DNA from: Syntrophobacterales bacterium
Lineage (GTDB): Bacteria; Desulfobacterota; Syntrophobacteria; BM002
DNA: 14,376 nucleotides
Reading direction: 5' to 3'
NCBI GenBank assembly: GCA_030601545.1
Contig: JAUVTM010000024.1
Location: 1 to 14,376, forward strand
Below, in pieces: positions 5,810 through 13,207 of this stretch; positions within the stretch are counted from its first letter, which is position 1; each line of letters opens with the position of its first letter. Position numbers and translations under genes: made by a program. Under the pieces are notes generated by a model. It ran no database searches and had not been told where the DNA came from. It saw only the letters and a program-made list of their open reading frames with translations.

Positions 5810-7741
5810 ATGAAAAAGCCGCGGAAAAAAAAGAGCAAGAAAAAAAAGAGACGCTCCTTTTCCTTGCCACCACCAAGAAAACAGAAGCAAAGACACATTT
5901 GGCTCAAAGTTTTGCCGGAAGACCTATGGCTGAAAGTCCGTCGGGGAAAGACTATCTTAGAAGCCCTCCAAAAGACCGATGTGGAATTGGAAGGAGATTG
6001 CGGCGGCTTAGGGAAATGCGGCAAGTGTAAGGTGAAAGTTCTTTCTTCTCTCGGCCCCCCCTCGAAGGAAGGGAAGGAACTCCTGGAGGAAGAGGAGATC
6101 AGACAAGGAGTGCGACTCGCTTGCCGCACCAAATTGAAAAAGGATTTGACCATCCAGGTTGGTGAGTCTGAGGAGGAGGTAACATACTATCAGATTTTGA
6201 AAATGGGCCACAGACCTATTTTCCATCTCGATCCCCTTTTGGACAAGAAACTGGTCACCTTGAATCCCGAGGGAGAGAATAGCGGACTGGCCGATTTCGA
6301 AAGAATCAAGCTGGCAATGGGACCTGAATATCAAGATCTAACGGCGCCACTTCATTGCCTTCGCACCCTACCTGAGATGTTGGCAAAGACAGAGTTTCAT
6401 GGGGCTGCGGTTGTTCACGACAAAACAATGATCGCCTGGCAGCCGTGGGAGGAGGGGGGCCGCCGCTACGGATTGGTCTTTGATCTAGGCACGAGCACTT
6501 TGGTGGGTAAGCTTATCAGTTTGCTCGACGGAAATGAGGTCGCCGCCATCTCTCGTCTCAACAGCCAAAGTAAGTACGGTTCGAACGTCATCAGCCGTCT
6601 GCAGTACGTCAAGGAGAATTCAAAGGGGCTTCAACGTCTAAACGAACTTCTGATAAAAGATTTGAACCGCATCACAAAACGTCTTTTGTATGTCGGCGGG
6701 TTGCAACCGGAGGACATTTTCATCGGAGTTGCTGCGGGAAATACTACCATGCAGCATCTATTGTTGAGTTTGGATCCCAGGGGCATCGCGCAAGCACCTT
6801 TCAATCCCGTTTCCACAGATGGCATGATCGTGAAAGCAGGAGATGTGGGTCTCGAGGTACACCCTGAGGCCCTCCTCTACGTGATGCCCACCAGATCCGG
6901 CTACATTGGTGGAGACTTGATCAGCGCCGTCCTTGCTTCTGGCGCCGCAGAGCAGGACGATCTGATGATTTTGGGTATGGATTTAGGTACCAACGGGGAG
7001 ATTTTTCTCGGCAACCGCAAGCGTTTGATGACCTGCTCGGCAGCGGCAGGTCCCGCCCTTGAGGGTGCGAAAATCTCCCACGGGATGATTGCCAGGTCTG
7101 GAGCGATTGAGGGTGTCAGCTCAGGGAATGGCGACCTTTCATGCAGAGTCATCTCGAACATCAAGCCCAAGGGAATTTGTGGGAGCGGGCTGGTTGATCT
7201 GGCAGCAGTGCTGTTGCACACCGGCATCGTCGATCATGAGGGTTTGGTGCAACCTGATCTCGAAAATGCAAACTATATCCCAGGATCCAGAGTCATTGAA
7301 AGATCAGGGATCGATGACTTTTTGGTGGCAGGACCGGATGAGAGTTTCGATGGTAGACCGATTTATCTCAGGCAGAAGGACATTCGCGAGCTTCAGCTTG
7401 CCAAGGGGGCAGTGGCTGCCGGGATAAAAACCCTGATGGACGAGATGGGTATTGGGGTGGATAACATTGACCGTATCTATCTAGCCGGTGCCCTCGGAAA
7501 TTACGTTCACCCCCTCAGTGCCATGCGCATCGGTCTCATTCCCAGGGTAAGACCGGACATCGTTCAGTCTCTCGGCAATGCTGCCAGCACGGGCGCTTCC
7601 ATGGTGTTGTTATCTAGGGCTTACTGGCAGAAGGCCAATGATCTGGCTCACTCCATCGAGCACATCGAGCTTTCCACCCGCCTCGACTTCAATGAGTACT
7701 TCGTTGAAAGTCTGAATTTTCCAGAAGAAAATCTCTGGTAG
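5810..7741 (+). CDS. Reductive activator of corrinoid proteins (RACo/RamA-type; N-terminal 2Fe-2S, ASKHA ATPase)
   Basis: This protein would re-reduce inactive Co(II) corrinoid to Co(I) using ATP, keeping the methyltransferases of both operons active. Numbered from 5810, a plant-type 2Fe-2S ferredoxin domain carries Cys64, Cys70, Cys73 and Cys105. A linker leads to the DUF4445/ASKHA part, with phosphate motifs FDLGTSTLVG (224-233) and MDLGTNGEIFL (390-400), the family signature GNTTMQHLLL (310-319), and IYLAGALGNYVHP (557-569). The N-terminal 2Fe-2S layout is the bacterial RACo type; methanogen RamA has C-terminal 4Fe-4S clusters. An in-frame ATG at 5780 would add 10 residues, but AGGA at 5797-5800 favours 5810. 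With either start there is an unusual lysine/arginine-rich tail of about 28 residues before the ferredoxin domain, encoded partly by two runs of eight A. The stop is TAG. Confidence 0.92.
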   Translation: MKKPRKKKSKKKKRRSFSLPPPRKQKQRHIWLKVLPEDLWLKVRRGKTILEALQKTDVELEGDCGGLGKCGKCKVKVLSSLGPPSKEGKELLEEEEIRQGVRLACRTKLKKDLTIQVGESEEEVTYYQILKMGHRPIFHLDPLLDKKLVTLNPEGENSGLADFERIKLAMGPEYQDLTAPLHCLRTLPEMLAKTEFHGAAVVHDKTMIAWQPWEEGGRRYGLVFDLGTSTLVGKLISLLDGNEVAAISRLNSQSKYGSNVISRLQYVKENSKGLQRLNELLIKDLNRITKRLLYVGGLQPEDIFIGVAAGNTTMQHLLLSLDPRGIAQAPFNPVSTDGMIVKAGDVGLEVHPEALLYVMPTRSGYIGGDLISAVLASGAAEQDDLMILGMDLGTNGEIFLGNRKRLMTCSAAAGPALEGAKISHGMIARSGAIEGVSSGNGDLSCRVISNIKPKGICGSGLVDLAAVLLHTGIVDHEGLVQPDLENANYIPGSRVIERSGIDDFLVAGPDESFDGRPIYLRQKDIRELQLAKGAVAAGIKTLMDEMGIGVDNIDRIYLAGALGNYVHPLSAMRIGLIPRVRPDIVQSLGNAASTGASMVLLSRAYWQKANDLAHSIEHIELSTRLDFNEYFVESLNFPEENLW

Positions 7742-7770
7742 GTTTGCGCCTGGCGCTGTGCGTTTCTCTT

Positions 7771-7798
7771 GACAACGGACGACGGACTAAAGACTAAT
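7771..7798. repeat. Degenerate heptamer array at the junction of the convergent operons, GACNACG/GACTAAA type
   Basis: Four contiguous 7-base units, each starting GAC: GACAACG at 7771, GACGACG at 7778, GACTAAA at 7785 and GACTAAT at 7792. The array occupies most of the short gap between the operons and supplies the TAG stop codon (7787-7789, minus strand) and the last residues of the asparagine-synthetase-like protein. Confidence 0.65.
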
Positions 7799-9310
7799 CC
7801 ACTGCCCTACTGTGTCTAGGGCTGGACCGTCACCGAAGTTATCTGTAAATAATTGGAAGTAATAGAGTTCTTCTTTGCTTCGAACAAGCGGGTATTTGGC
7901 TTGGGCCTCGACCAGTTCGTCATCACTGATAGAAGTTTCAAAGTAATCTGGGAGTAGAGCAGCCGAGCCGGAGCCTTGCGAGAACTCTTGTTTCAAACGG
8001 CGAGTGATGATCTCTGGTAAGAATGGCTCAAATGCTTTCCTGAAGATCCATTTTTCGATTTTCTCATCCCCATCCGGTTTCTGTTTATATTCGGGAGGGA
8101 TGGCCAACATGTAACGAAATAGTTCACCCGATATCAACGGCGCCACTACCCGGATGGAATTGCAGTGGTTCATGCGATCCAGCCTCAGAGAAGCATTGTT
8201 GTGCAAGAAGCCGATACATTCCATCTGATGAACAAATAACTCTTCCGGAGGAAAATCTTTGAGGTATAAATATCCACAAAAAATCTCGTCACCGCCTTCA
8301 CCGGAGAGAAGTAGGTCTATGCCATGCTCTCTGGCGTATTTGGAAATGAGGAAATTAGATACCGAACTTCTCACTAAAGACGGGTCAAATGACTCCAGGT
8401 AGTAGATGACCTCAGGCAGCACCTCCACTACCTGTTCCAGATCCACGATCAACTCGTGATGGTCGGAATTGATATGATCGGCCAACACCCTGGCGCTTAT
8501 TATGTCCTCACTCTCTCCCACACCCATGGCAAAAGTCTTCAATCGGGCATCTTTCCCGAACTTCTCCCTGTGTAACGCACTGGCCAGATAATTGATCACA
8601 CTGCTATCCATTCCGCCACTGAGCAAACCCGCCGTCGGCACACTAAAGTCCACTCGGCTGCGAAGACTCCTTTGGATAATGTCTCTAATATCCTTGATCA
8701 TTTGGCCTAAATCGCTATGCAGAACTTCCGGCGGTGCTTTGGGTAATTCTGCAAAACGGATAAGGTTGCCGTCACTATCCATGTAATGTCCAGGTGGAAA
8801 CTCATGGATGTCATCGGTTACTGTGGCGAGGCTTTTGAGTTCAGTAGCCAGATACAAAGTATTATCTCTACGTCCGTAAAAGAGTGTTTTGATGCCCAGC
8901 AGGTCTCTGGCTGCAAATATTTCATCTCCGTTGGAAATCACAAACGCAAAAATGGCATCATCCAAATATTCGAACATATCGCTGCCGTGCTCGTGGTGCA
9001 GGTGAAGCACCAGTCGCTCTTCCTGGAAAGGACCATTTGAAAGGCCGTGGGCTTTAGCCAGTTCTTTCTGATTTCCCATTTGGCCATCGTAACAAATTTG
9101 CCAAACCCCATTCCCAGAACTGGTGATAGGGACTTTATCCCTATCTGGATTCGCCATAGGGCAGTCGGCTTTGAGATAGTTTTGAGCCATCATCACTTGC
9201 TTGTTGGTAGAGATGCCAGAAACATAAGGCCCCCGATAATTTATCTTTTTGAACATTTCTTCCATCTTCAAGGGATCCGGACTACCATATCCAACCACAA
9301 GACCACTCAT
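7787..9310 (-). CDS. Asparagine-synthetase-like amide-forming enzyme with a degenerate glutaminase domain
   Basis: A 507-residue two-domain protein of the AsnB fold. The C-terminal ATP-pyrophosphatase domain looks fully active: PP-loop SGGMDSS (231-237), GEGGDEIFCGY (337-347) and KQEFSQGSGS (440-449), matching KEQFSDGVG of E. coli AsnB. It should activate a carboxylate as an acyl-adenylate. The N-terminal domain resembles the class II glutaminase (YRGP at 25-28, RDLLGIKTLFYG at 135-146) but appears inactive. AAGGAG lies exactly 6 bases before the ATG at 9310, giving MSGLVV with Ser where the nucleophilic Cys should be. The usual NGEIYN is YDGQMGN. A TTG two codons upstream (9316) would restore an N-terminal Cys, but it abuts the ribosome site with no spacing. 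Ammonia, an amine or an internal amine may be the true nucleophile. It is last in the operon, 222 bases after the SAM methyltransferase gene. Confidence 0.82.
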   Translation of the reverse strand: MSGLVVGYGSPDPLKMEEMFKKINYRGPYVSGISTNKQVMMAQNYLKADCPMANPDRDKVPITSSGNGVWQICYDGQMGNQKELAKAHGLSNGPFQEERLVLHLHHEHGSDMFEYLDDAIFAFVISNGDEIFAARDLLGIKTLFYGRRDNTLYLATELKSLATVTDDIHEFPPGHYMDSDGNLIRFAELPKAPPEVLHSDLGQMIKDIRDIIQRSLRSRVDFSVPTAGLLSGGMDSSVINYLASALHREKFGKDARLKTFAMGVGESEDIISARVLADHINSDHHELIVDLEQVVEVLPEVIYYLESFDPSLVRSSVSNFLISKYAREHGIDLLLSGEGGDEIFCGYLYLKDFPPEELFVHQMECIGFLHNNASLRLDRMNHCNSIRVVAPLISGELFRYMLAIPPEYKQKPDGDEKIEKWIFRKAFEPFLPEIITRRLKQEFSQGSGSAALLPDYFETSISDDELVEAQAKYPLVRSKEELYYFQLFTDNFGDGPALDTVGQWISL

Positions 9311-9362
9311 ACACAACTCCTTAACTGAGGTTTCAGTGTTCAGCTTCTATGTTTCTTTTTCC

Positions 9363-9404
9363 TGACACCTGACACCTGAATCCTCAACATTGACACCTGA
9401 CACC
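9363..9404. repeat. Heptamer tandem array, TGACACC type
   Basis: Six contiguous 7-base units: TGACACC at 9363, 9370, 9391 and 9398, with variants TGAATCC at 9377 and TCAACAT at 9384. It lies upstream of the asparagine-synthetase-like gene. Phase is kept through the two variant units, which points to decay of an older perfect array. Confidence 0.8.
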
Positions 9405-9536
9405 CTGCGATATGGTGCTTGGAGTTTGAGATCTCATATACTCCGTCATTACATTATTCCAATTTTCCACTATTCTCATGCCTTCTCCTGGCTCCTTTTC
9501 AATCAAAGCGAGGTCCTCCGGTCCTGGATTCTTTAC
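9384..9536 (-). other. Open -1 frame after the SAM methyltransferase gene: frameshifted tail or small ORF
   Basis: In the frame one base back from the methyltransferase stop, 50 codons stay open from GTA (9534-9536) to TGA (9384-9386). The translation begins VKNPGPEDLALIEKEPGEG and continues MRIVENWNNVMTEYMRSQTP before running into the heptamer repeat. Composition is protein-like until the repeat. It could be the true C-terminus of the methyltransferase reached by a -1 shift at the A AAG just before its TAA, a recent frameshift or sequencing error, or a separate small ORF. An internal ATG at 9479 has AGGAG 5 bases upstream and would give 31 residues. I recognise no family. Confidence 0.35.
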
Positions 9537-10795
9537 TTTCTTATCTCAAATATCCCTACGAGACCGTGTCCCATACCAGTACCGGGCTGTAATTCCATTT
9601 CAAGCTTGCGCAAGGCAAAACCAAGAACTGACTCGATCACATTTGCCCGGACGTCTCCCCACTTGAGCCAGCCTACTCCTTCTACGACTTTGCGCATGGT
9701 TTCCATGGCCTCTTTCAAAGGTGTCGGGTAGAAGGGGAGTATCTCCGGAACGCTACACAGTTCACCTTTATCGCAATCGTATTCACCGAGCAAATGCATA
9801 GTGTGTTTGACCAGAGCGTTGGTAGACATAAAAAACATCTCAAAGAAGTTGTTGATGTGGTCGAATCCCTGCCTGGGGATGTAGTCAACCAAAAGAGTTT
9901 CCAGATCTGTACGCACGTAGTTTTCAAAAAGGGCGTTCACCGGACTGCGCAGCTTGGGACAGTTCTTGTTGTATTCACCCGTATCCAGATGGCGACCCAC
10001 AAATATGGACCGATCAAAGAAGACCAAAGGTTTGATTTCTGTGCCAGACTCCTTGGAGGCTTTCTCAATGATGTCTGTGATCTCGTCTCGGCAGACGAGC
10101 TTCAGTGGAAATGAGGCCATGTCTGCAGTGGCTCGCTCCTCTTCGGGGTATATGTAGGATATCCGGTAGTCCATGAAATATTCCTTGTCCACCGGATGGT
10201 GCCAGAGATCCTGCCATTCAATGGTGTAGCGGCCGAGCCAGTCACCCATGAAAAGAGCGCGCTCGGGAGCATGTTTACAAATATCGGCGATGATCTTGAC
10301 GCACTGGTTGTTGTTGAAATGGGAAAGGGTCCCAAAGGAGTTGAAATAAAAATCAAATGGTGGTTCGTCATTCATTATCTCTGGAATTAGACCATTGGAA
10401 AGATCTCCCTGAATAAACCTCATTTTGGGGTTACTGCCGTAATAGTCTGCGGCCTGATTGAGGAGGTCCTCGTTAATGTCCACTCCCACGTAGTCTTTCA
10501 ACATGTCCTCGGTGATTGCCGCGGTAATATATTCATAGATACCTGGATCTTTGGTGGTGACGCCCATTATCAGATCAGAGCCATCACCGCTACCGCACCC
10601 CAGGTCCAACACCCGTACACGTTCTAATCGTTTACTTTTGCTTTCCACCAGATCGTTGAGAGCGGGACGCAAAAAGATAGCGGTTACTTGGTCTTCCCAA
10701 AATCTTCTCACATTGTCATACTTGCCGAGCAAACCCATGGCCTTATCATACTTGCCGGTGTGAAAAGCCTGGGTGTATGCTTTTTTCTCAGACAT
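9533..10795 (-). CDS. Class I SAM-dependent methyltransferase-like protein with a long C-terminal region
   Basis: A 420-residue protein. A Rossmann methyltransferase domain occupies roughly residues 55-200: motif I VLDLGCGSGDGSD (62-74), the acidic end of strand 2 in YVGVDINEDLL (102-112), MRFIQGDLS (125-133) and FDFYFNSFGTLSHF (147-160). About 220 further residues, unassigned, contain EYVRTDLE-like and NNFFEMFF stretches and no membrane segment. The substrate is unknown; it is not an obvious glycine/sarcosine methyltransferase. An ATG five codons upstream (10810) has no ribosome site, whereas GGAG lies 7 bases before the ATG at 10795. The gene follows the second corrinoid gene by 20 bases and precedes the asparagine-synthetase-like gene, so it may act with that enzyme on one small molecule (inference). 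The C-terminus may be frameshifted, since the -1 frame stays open 50 codons past the TAA. Confidence 0.75.
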   Translation of the reverse strand: MSEKKAYTQAFHTGKYDKAMGLLGKYDNVRRFWEDQVTAIFLRPALNDLVESKSKRLERVRVLDLGCGSGDGSDLIMGVTTKDPGIYEYITAAITEDMLKDYVGVDINEDLLNQAADYYGSNPKMRFIQGDLSNGLIPEIMNDEPPFDFYFNSFGTLSHFNNNQCVKIIADICKHAPERALFMGDWLGRYTIEWQDLWHHPVDKEYFMDYRISYIYPEEERATADMASFPLKLVCRDEITDIIEKASKESGTEIKPLVFFDRSIFVGRHLDTGEYNKNCPKLRSPVNALFENYVRTDLETLLVDYIPRQGFDHINNFFEMFFMSTNALVKHTMHLLGEYDCDKGELCSVPEILPFYPTPLKEAMETMRKVVEGVGWLKWGDVRANVIESVLGFALRKLEMELQPGTGMGHGLVGIFEIRK

Positions 10796-10815
10796 AATTT
10801 TCTCCGTCATGCAGT

Positions 10816-11499
10816 TTATGCTGCCATGGTTTTCAGGACATCGATGGCATCAAAACCGTCTTTACAATGGGCATCTGCCCCGATTTCTTGGGCAAACGCT
10901 GCTGAGGTGGGAGCGCCGCCGATGAGTACTGTGACACTGTCCCGTAGGCCCTCTTGTTCTAGTTTATTGACAACCTCTCCCATCACTCGCATGGTTGTGG
11001 TTAGAAGGGCAGAAAGGCCGATGAAAGGCGCCTCGTTTTCCTTCACCGCAGAGATGATTATATCCACAGATACATCCGTACCCAAGTCAATGACCTGGTA
11101 GCCGGCTCCTTTCAGCATTATGGCTACGATGTTCTTGCCGATGTCGTGAAGGTCCCCGGCTACTGTGGCGATAACGAACTTGCCCTTACTTTTCACCCCA
11201 GCTTTTATCAAGTGGGGGCTCAGGATATCCATGGCCACACCGACACACTCAGCCGAAGCGAGCATGTCCGGGATGAGATATTCATTACGCTCGAATTTCT
11301 CTCCCACTTCCTCCATGGACTTGGTGAGAGCCTCGATAACGATTTCCTTTGGCTCCACACCATTTTCCAAAGCCTCGTTCACCAACTCGGTAACACCGGG
11401 CTGTCCCTCCAGACCATCATCAAAACCTTCGTCTTCAGCCTCCACTCTTCCCTGGACCACGTTAAAGGCAATCGCTTTTATAAATTCATCTGTCTCCAT
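10816..11499 (-). CDS. Corrinoid (B12-binding) protein of the second methyltransferase module
   Basis: A 227-residue cobamide carrier parallel to the one at 1555. The helical cap contains VGEKFERNEYLIPDML (65-80); the B12 domain has DLHDIGKN (116-123, ligand His118), SALLTTTM (163-170) and GGAP (194-197). It differs from the other copy in a longer, acidic N-terminal stretch (EAEDEGFDDGLEGQPG, about 20-35), which may set partner choice. GGGGAGAGG precedes the ATG by about 4 bases. It follows a divergent MttB gene after a 124-base spacer with an inverted repeat, and leads closely into the SAM methyltransferase gene. It probably accepts methyl from the MttB proteins of this operon and gives it to the pterin methyltransferase at 13321-14115. 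Confidence 0.92.
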   Translation of the reverse strand: METDEFIKAIAFNVVQGRVEAEDEGFDDGLEGQPGVTELVNEALENGVEPKEIVIEALTKSMEEVGEKFERNEYLIPDMLASAECVGVAMDILSPHLIKAGVKSKGKFVIATVAGDLHDIGKNIVAIMLKGAGYQVIDLGTDVSVDIIISAVKENEAPFIGLSALLTTTMRVMGEVVNKLEQEGLRDSVTVLIGGAPTSAAFAQEIGADAHCKDGFDAIDVLKTMAA

Positions 11500-11542
11500 T
11501 TAACCTCTCCCCTCTCTTAAGCAATCAAAACAAAACTGGGAA

Positions 11543-11618
11543 TTCACCACGAAGTGCACGAAGAACACGAAGTCTAAAAAATAAAACATATTCAATGCTT
11601 CGTGCTCCTTCGTGGTAA
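11543..11618. repeat. Inverted repeat built of CACGAAG units
   Basis: The left arm has CACGAAG at 11548, 11557 and 11566, a 9-base period preceded by TTCAC. The right arm reads CTTCGTG at 11598 and 11608, ending CTTCGTGGTAA. The arms are reverse complements around an AT-rich centre. It lies wholly in the spacer between the divergent MttB gene and the corrinoid gene, and shares a 12-mer with the spacer at 1520-1531. I believe similar CACGAAG elements are common in deltaproteobacterial genomes (recalled, not checked). Confidence 0.75.
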
Positions 11619-11623
11619 GTACT

Positions 11624-13168
11624 CTATTTTGTTTGCACTTCTCTTAAGCTTGGCAGAATACCCGGGACCTCCTTAAAAATCTGGTCTTGCGTGGCCTGAT
11701 CCAGGTGGTCCGCTGGCTCCGCCTCCAATCTTTCCATGTAATCAAGGGCATTCTCTATGACCTTGTCTTCCAGATCCTTGGTCTCAAATCGGTAGGGGTT
11801 AGAAATGTCGCCACGGTGCATGGCCTTCCGAGCGAAGCGGGCATAAAGTCGATGGCTGGAAGCCATCACTTTTTTAACTATTCTAAGCATGTCATCTATT
11901 TCGGCCTGATTAACCTTGGGCTCTCGCAAACAGTGCTTTATTTTGCCTATTTGCTCATTGTCGAGAACGGCCTGAACCGGGCAAAACGTGTTGGTCCGAT
12001 CCAAGAGTCCAAAGGCGTAGTGAATATACTGGGCACCACTCATGGCCATGTAGAGGTGGGTGAGCAGCTTTTCAAATAGCGCCTGCATGCCAGGGACCTT
12101 GGCATCCCCCACACCGGCGGTGGAATAGCAAGGCACCTGGTAGTAACGGGCTAACTGAACACAGTCTATATTGTACTGGTTGAATTCCGGGCAACCATAG
12201 AGGTCATGCAGATCGTCCAAGCGGGCTCGTACGGGGACACTTCCATAAAGCACTGGGGAACCCTCTCTGATCAGCTGCGTGAGGGTGATACCCACCAGGA
12301 TTTCAGCATTGATCTGGGCGACCATGCCTGCTTCCTGGATAGGGGCTGAAGAGCCTCCCTGAGGAGAAGAAGAAATGACCAACGGTAAACCGCTCTCCAC
12401 GATGGCAAAAGCCTTCTCAGCAGTGTCGTCCACTATCTGAAGCGGGCTCTTGAAAACACAGGCGATAAAAGAAACCACCGGATTTTCCCTGAGTGACTCG
12501 GCCCCACCAGTGATAATCTCCGCCATGCGCACAACGTCGTTCAGTTTTTCCAGTGTGGTCAGGCCGGCCTGGACGTGCTTAGTTATGTTATTTAGACTGG
12601 CGAAGAACTTGTTAATATCGTGATTTTCTGGAGTGATCTCAGGATCCTGGATGTTCAAGGGACGAATGAAAAAGTCCAGGTGCTCCAATCTGTCACAGAG
12701 TTTGGCAGCACGGCTTAGCAAGGCAGAGTTGCCTCGGAGTTCTTTGAACCGGGGCACATTCACCTTGTCGTTACCATCTTTTGCGTTCACAAACTCTTCC
12801 ATCTCCGTCTCGATCCAGATGTTGGCCTCGGAGCCGGAACCGAAGTAAACTCTGGGGACCTCTGCATCCAGGAGAAGACGATTTTCCGGTTTTCTGGCGC
12901 CCAGCACAAGGCGGGTCGGTGCTTTTGCCACTGCCTCCCTTACAAGGCCTGCAGGAAAGGTCACGCGCCAGCAAGGAGAGACGGATTTTTCGTCCTCCCA
13001 GACCTTAGCCCCATGCGCTTGAAAAAGCTTTGCCGCCCGCTCGTTGTAGCACCAAATTCCCGGGTCGGCCAAAATGCTCAAGGAAGCTTTATCAAGCAAC
13101 CTTACCTGCTCCTGACTCAACCGCTCGTATGGTTTGACCAGGACCCCTTCTCTGTATGTGTCGATCAC
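11624..13168 (-). CDS. Divergent MttB-superfamily methyltransferase
   Basis: A 514-residue MttB-family protein, longer than the other copies. Shared marks are GSGSEANIWIE (110-120), TGGAESLRENP (220-230), KSPLQI (240-245), YGCPEFN (324-330) and GVGDAKVPGMQ (352-362). It differs in two places. An extra stretch of about 20 residues (roughly 125-148) follows the GSGSEA loop. The C-terminal GPGG-F---HT motif of the other three copies is absent and replaced by MASSHRLYARFARKAM (435-450). There is no internal TAG; the gene ends in TAG after a normal-looking end (GILPSLREVQTK). The start is GTG at 13166-13168 with a strong AAGGAGGA 4 bases upstream. It lies between the second pterin methyltransferase and second corrinoid gene. 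It may have a different substrate or a structural or regulatory role. Confidence 0.85.
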   Translation of the reverse strand: MIDTYREGVLVKPYERLSQEQVRLLDKASLSILADPGIWCYNERAAKLFQAHGAKVWEDEKSVSPCWRVTFPAGLVREAVAKAPTRLVLGARKPENRLLLDAEVPRVYFGSGSEANIWIETEMEEFVNAKDGNDKVNVPRFKELRGNSALLSRAAKLCDRLEHLDFFIRPLNIQDPEITPENHDINKFFASLNNITKHVQAGLTTLEKLNDVVRMAEIITGGAESLRENPVVSFIACVFKSPLQIVDDTAEKAFAIVESGLPLVISSSPQGGSSAPIQEAGMVAQINAEILVGITLTQLIREGSPVLYGSVPVRARLDDLHDLYGCPEFNQYNIDCVQLARYYQVPCYSTAGVGDAKVPGMQALFEKLLTHLYMAMSGAQYIHYAFGLLDRTNTFCPVQAVLDNEQIGKIKHCLREPKVNQAEIDDMLRIVKKVMASSHRLYARFARKAMHRGDISNPYRFETKDLEDKVIENALDYMERLEAEPADHLDQATQDQIFKEVPGILPSLREVQTK

Positions 13169-13207
13169 TTATTCCTCCTTGTTTATAGCTGGCGGCTGTC
13201 TAGATAC

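Noticed and set aside
7747..7765. GCGCC/GGCGC stem as an intrinsic terminator
   Set aside because: The arms leave almost no loop and there is no T-tract after it on either strand.
9311..9316. TTG start giving MCMSGL, with a catalytic N-terminal cysteine, for the asparagine-synthetase-like protein
   Set aside because: The AAGGAG touches the TTG with no spacing but is ideally placed for the ATG at 9310. Kept as the main alternative because it would reverse the inactive-glutaminase reading.
9363..9404. Possible CRISPR array
   Set aside because: Units are 7 bases long, contiguous and without spacers, which does not fit CRISPR; no cas genes are present.
11543..11626. Read-through of the TAG ending the divergent MttB gene as pyrrolysine
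   Set aside because: The downstream codons run straight into the CACGAAG inverted repeat, and the protein already has a normal-looking end.
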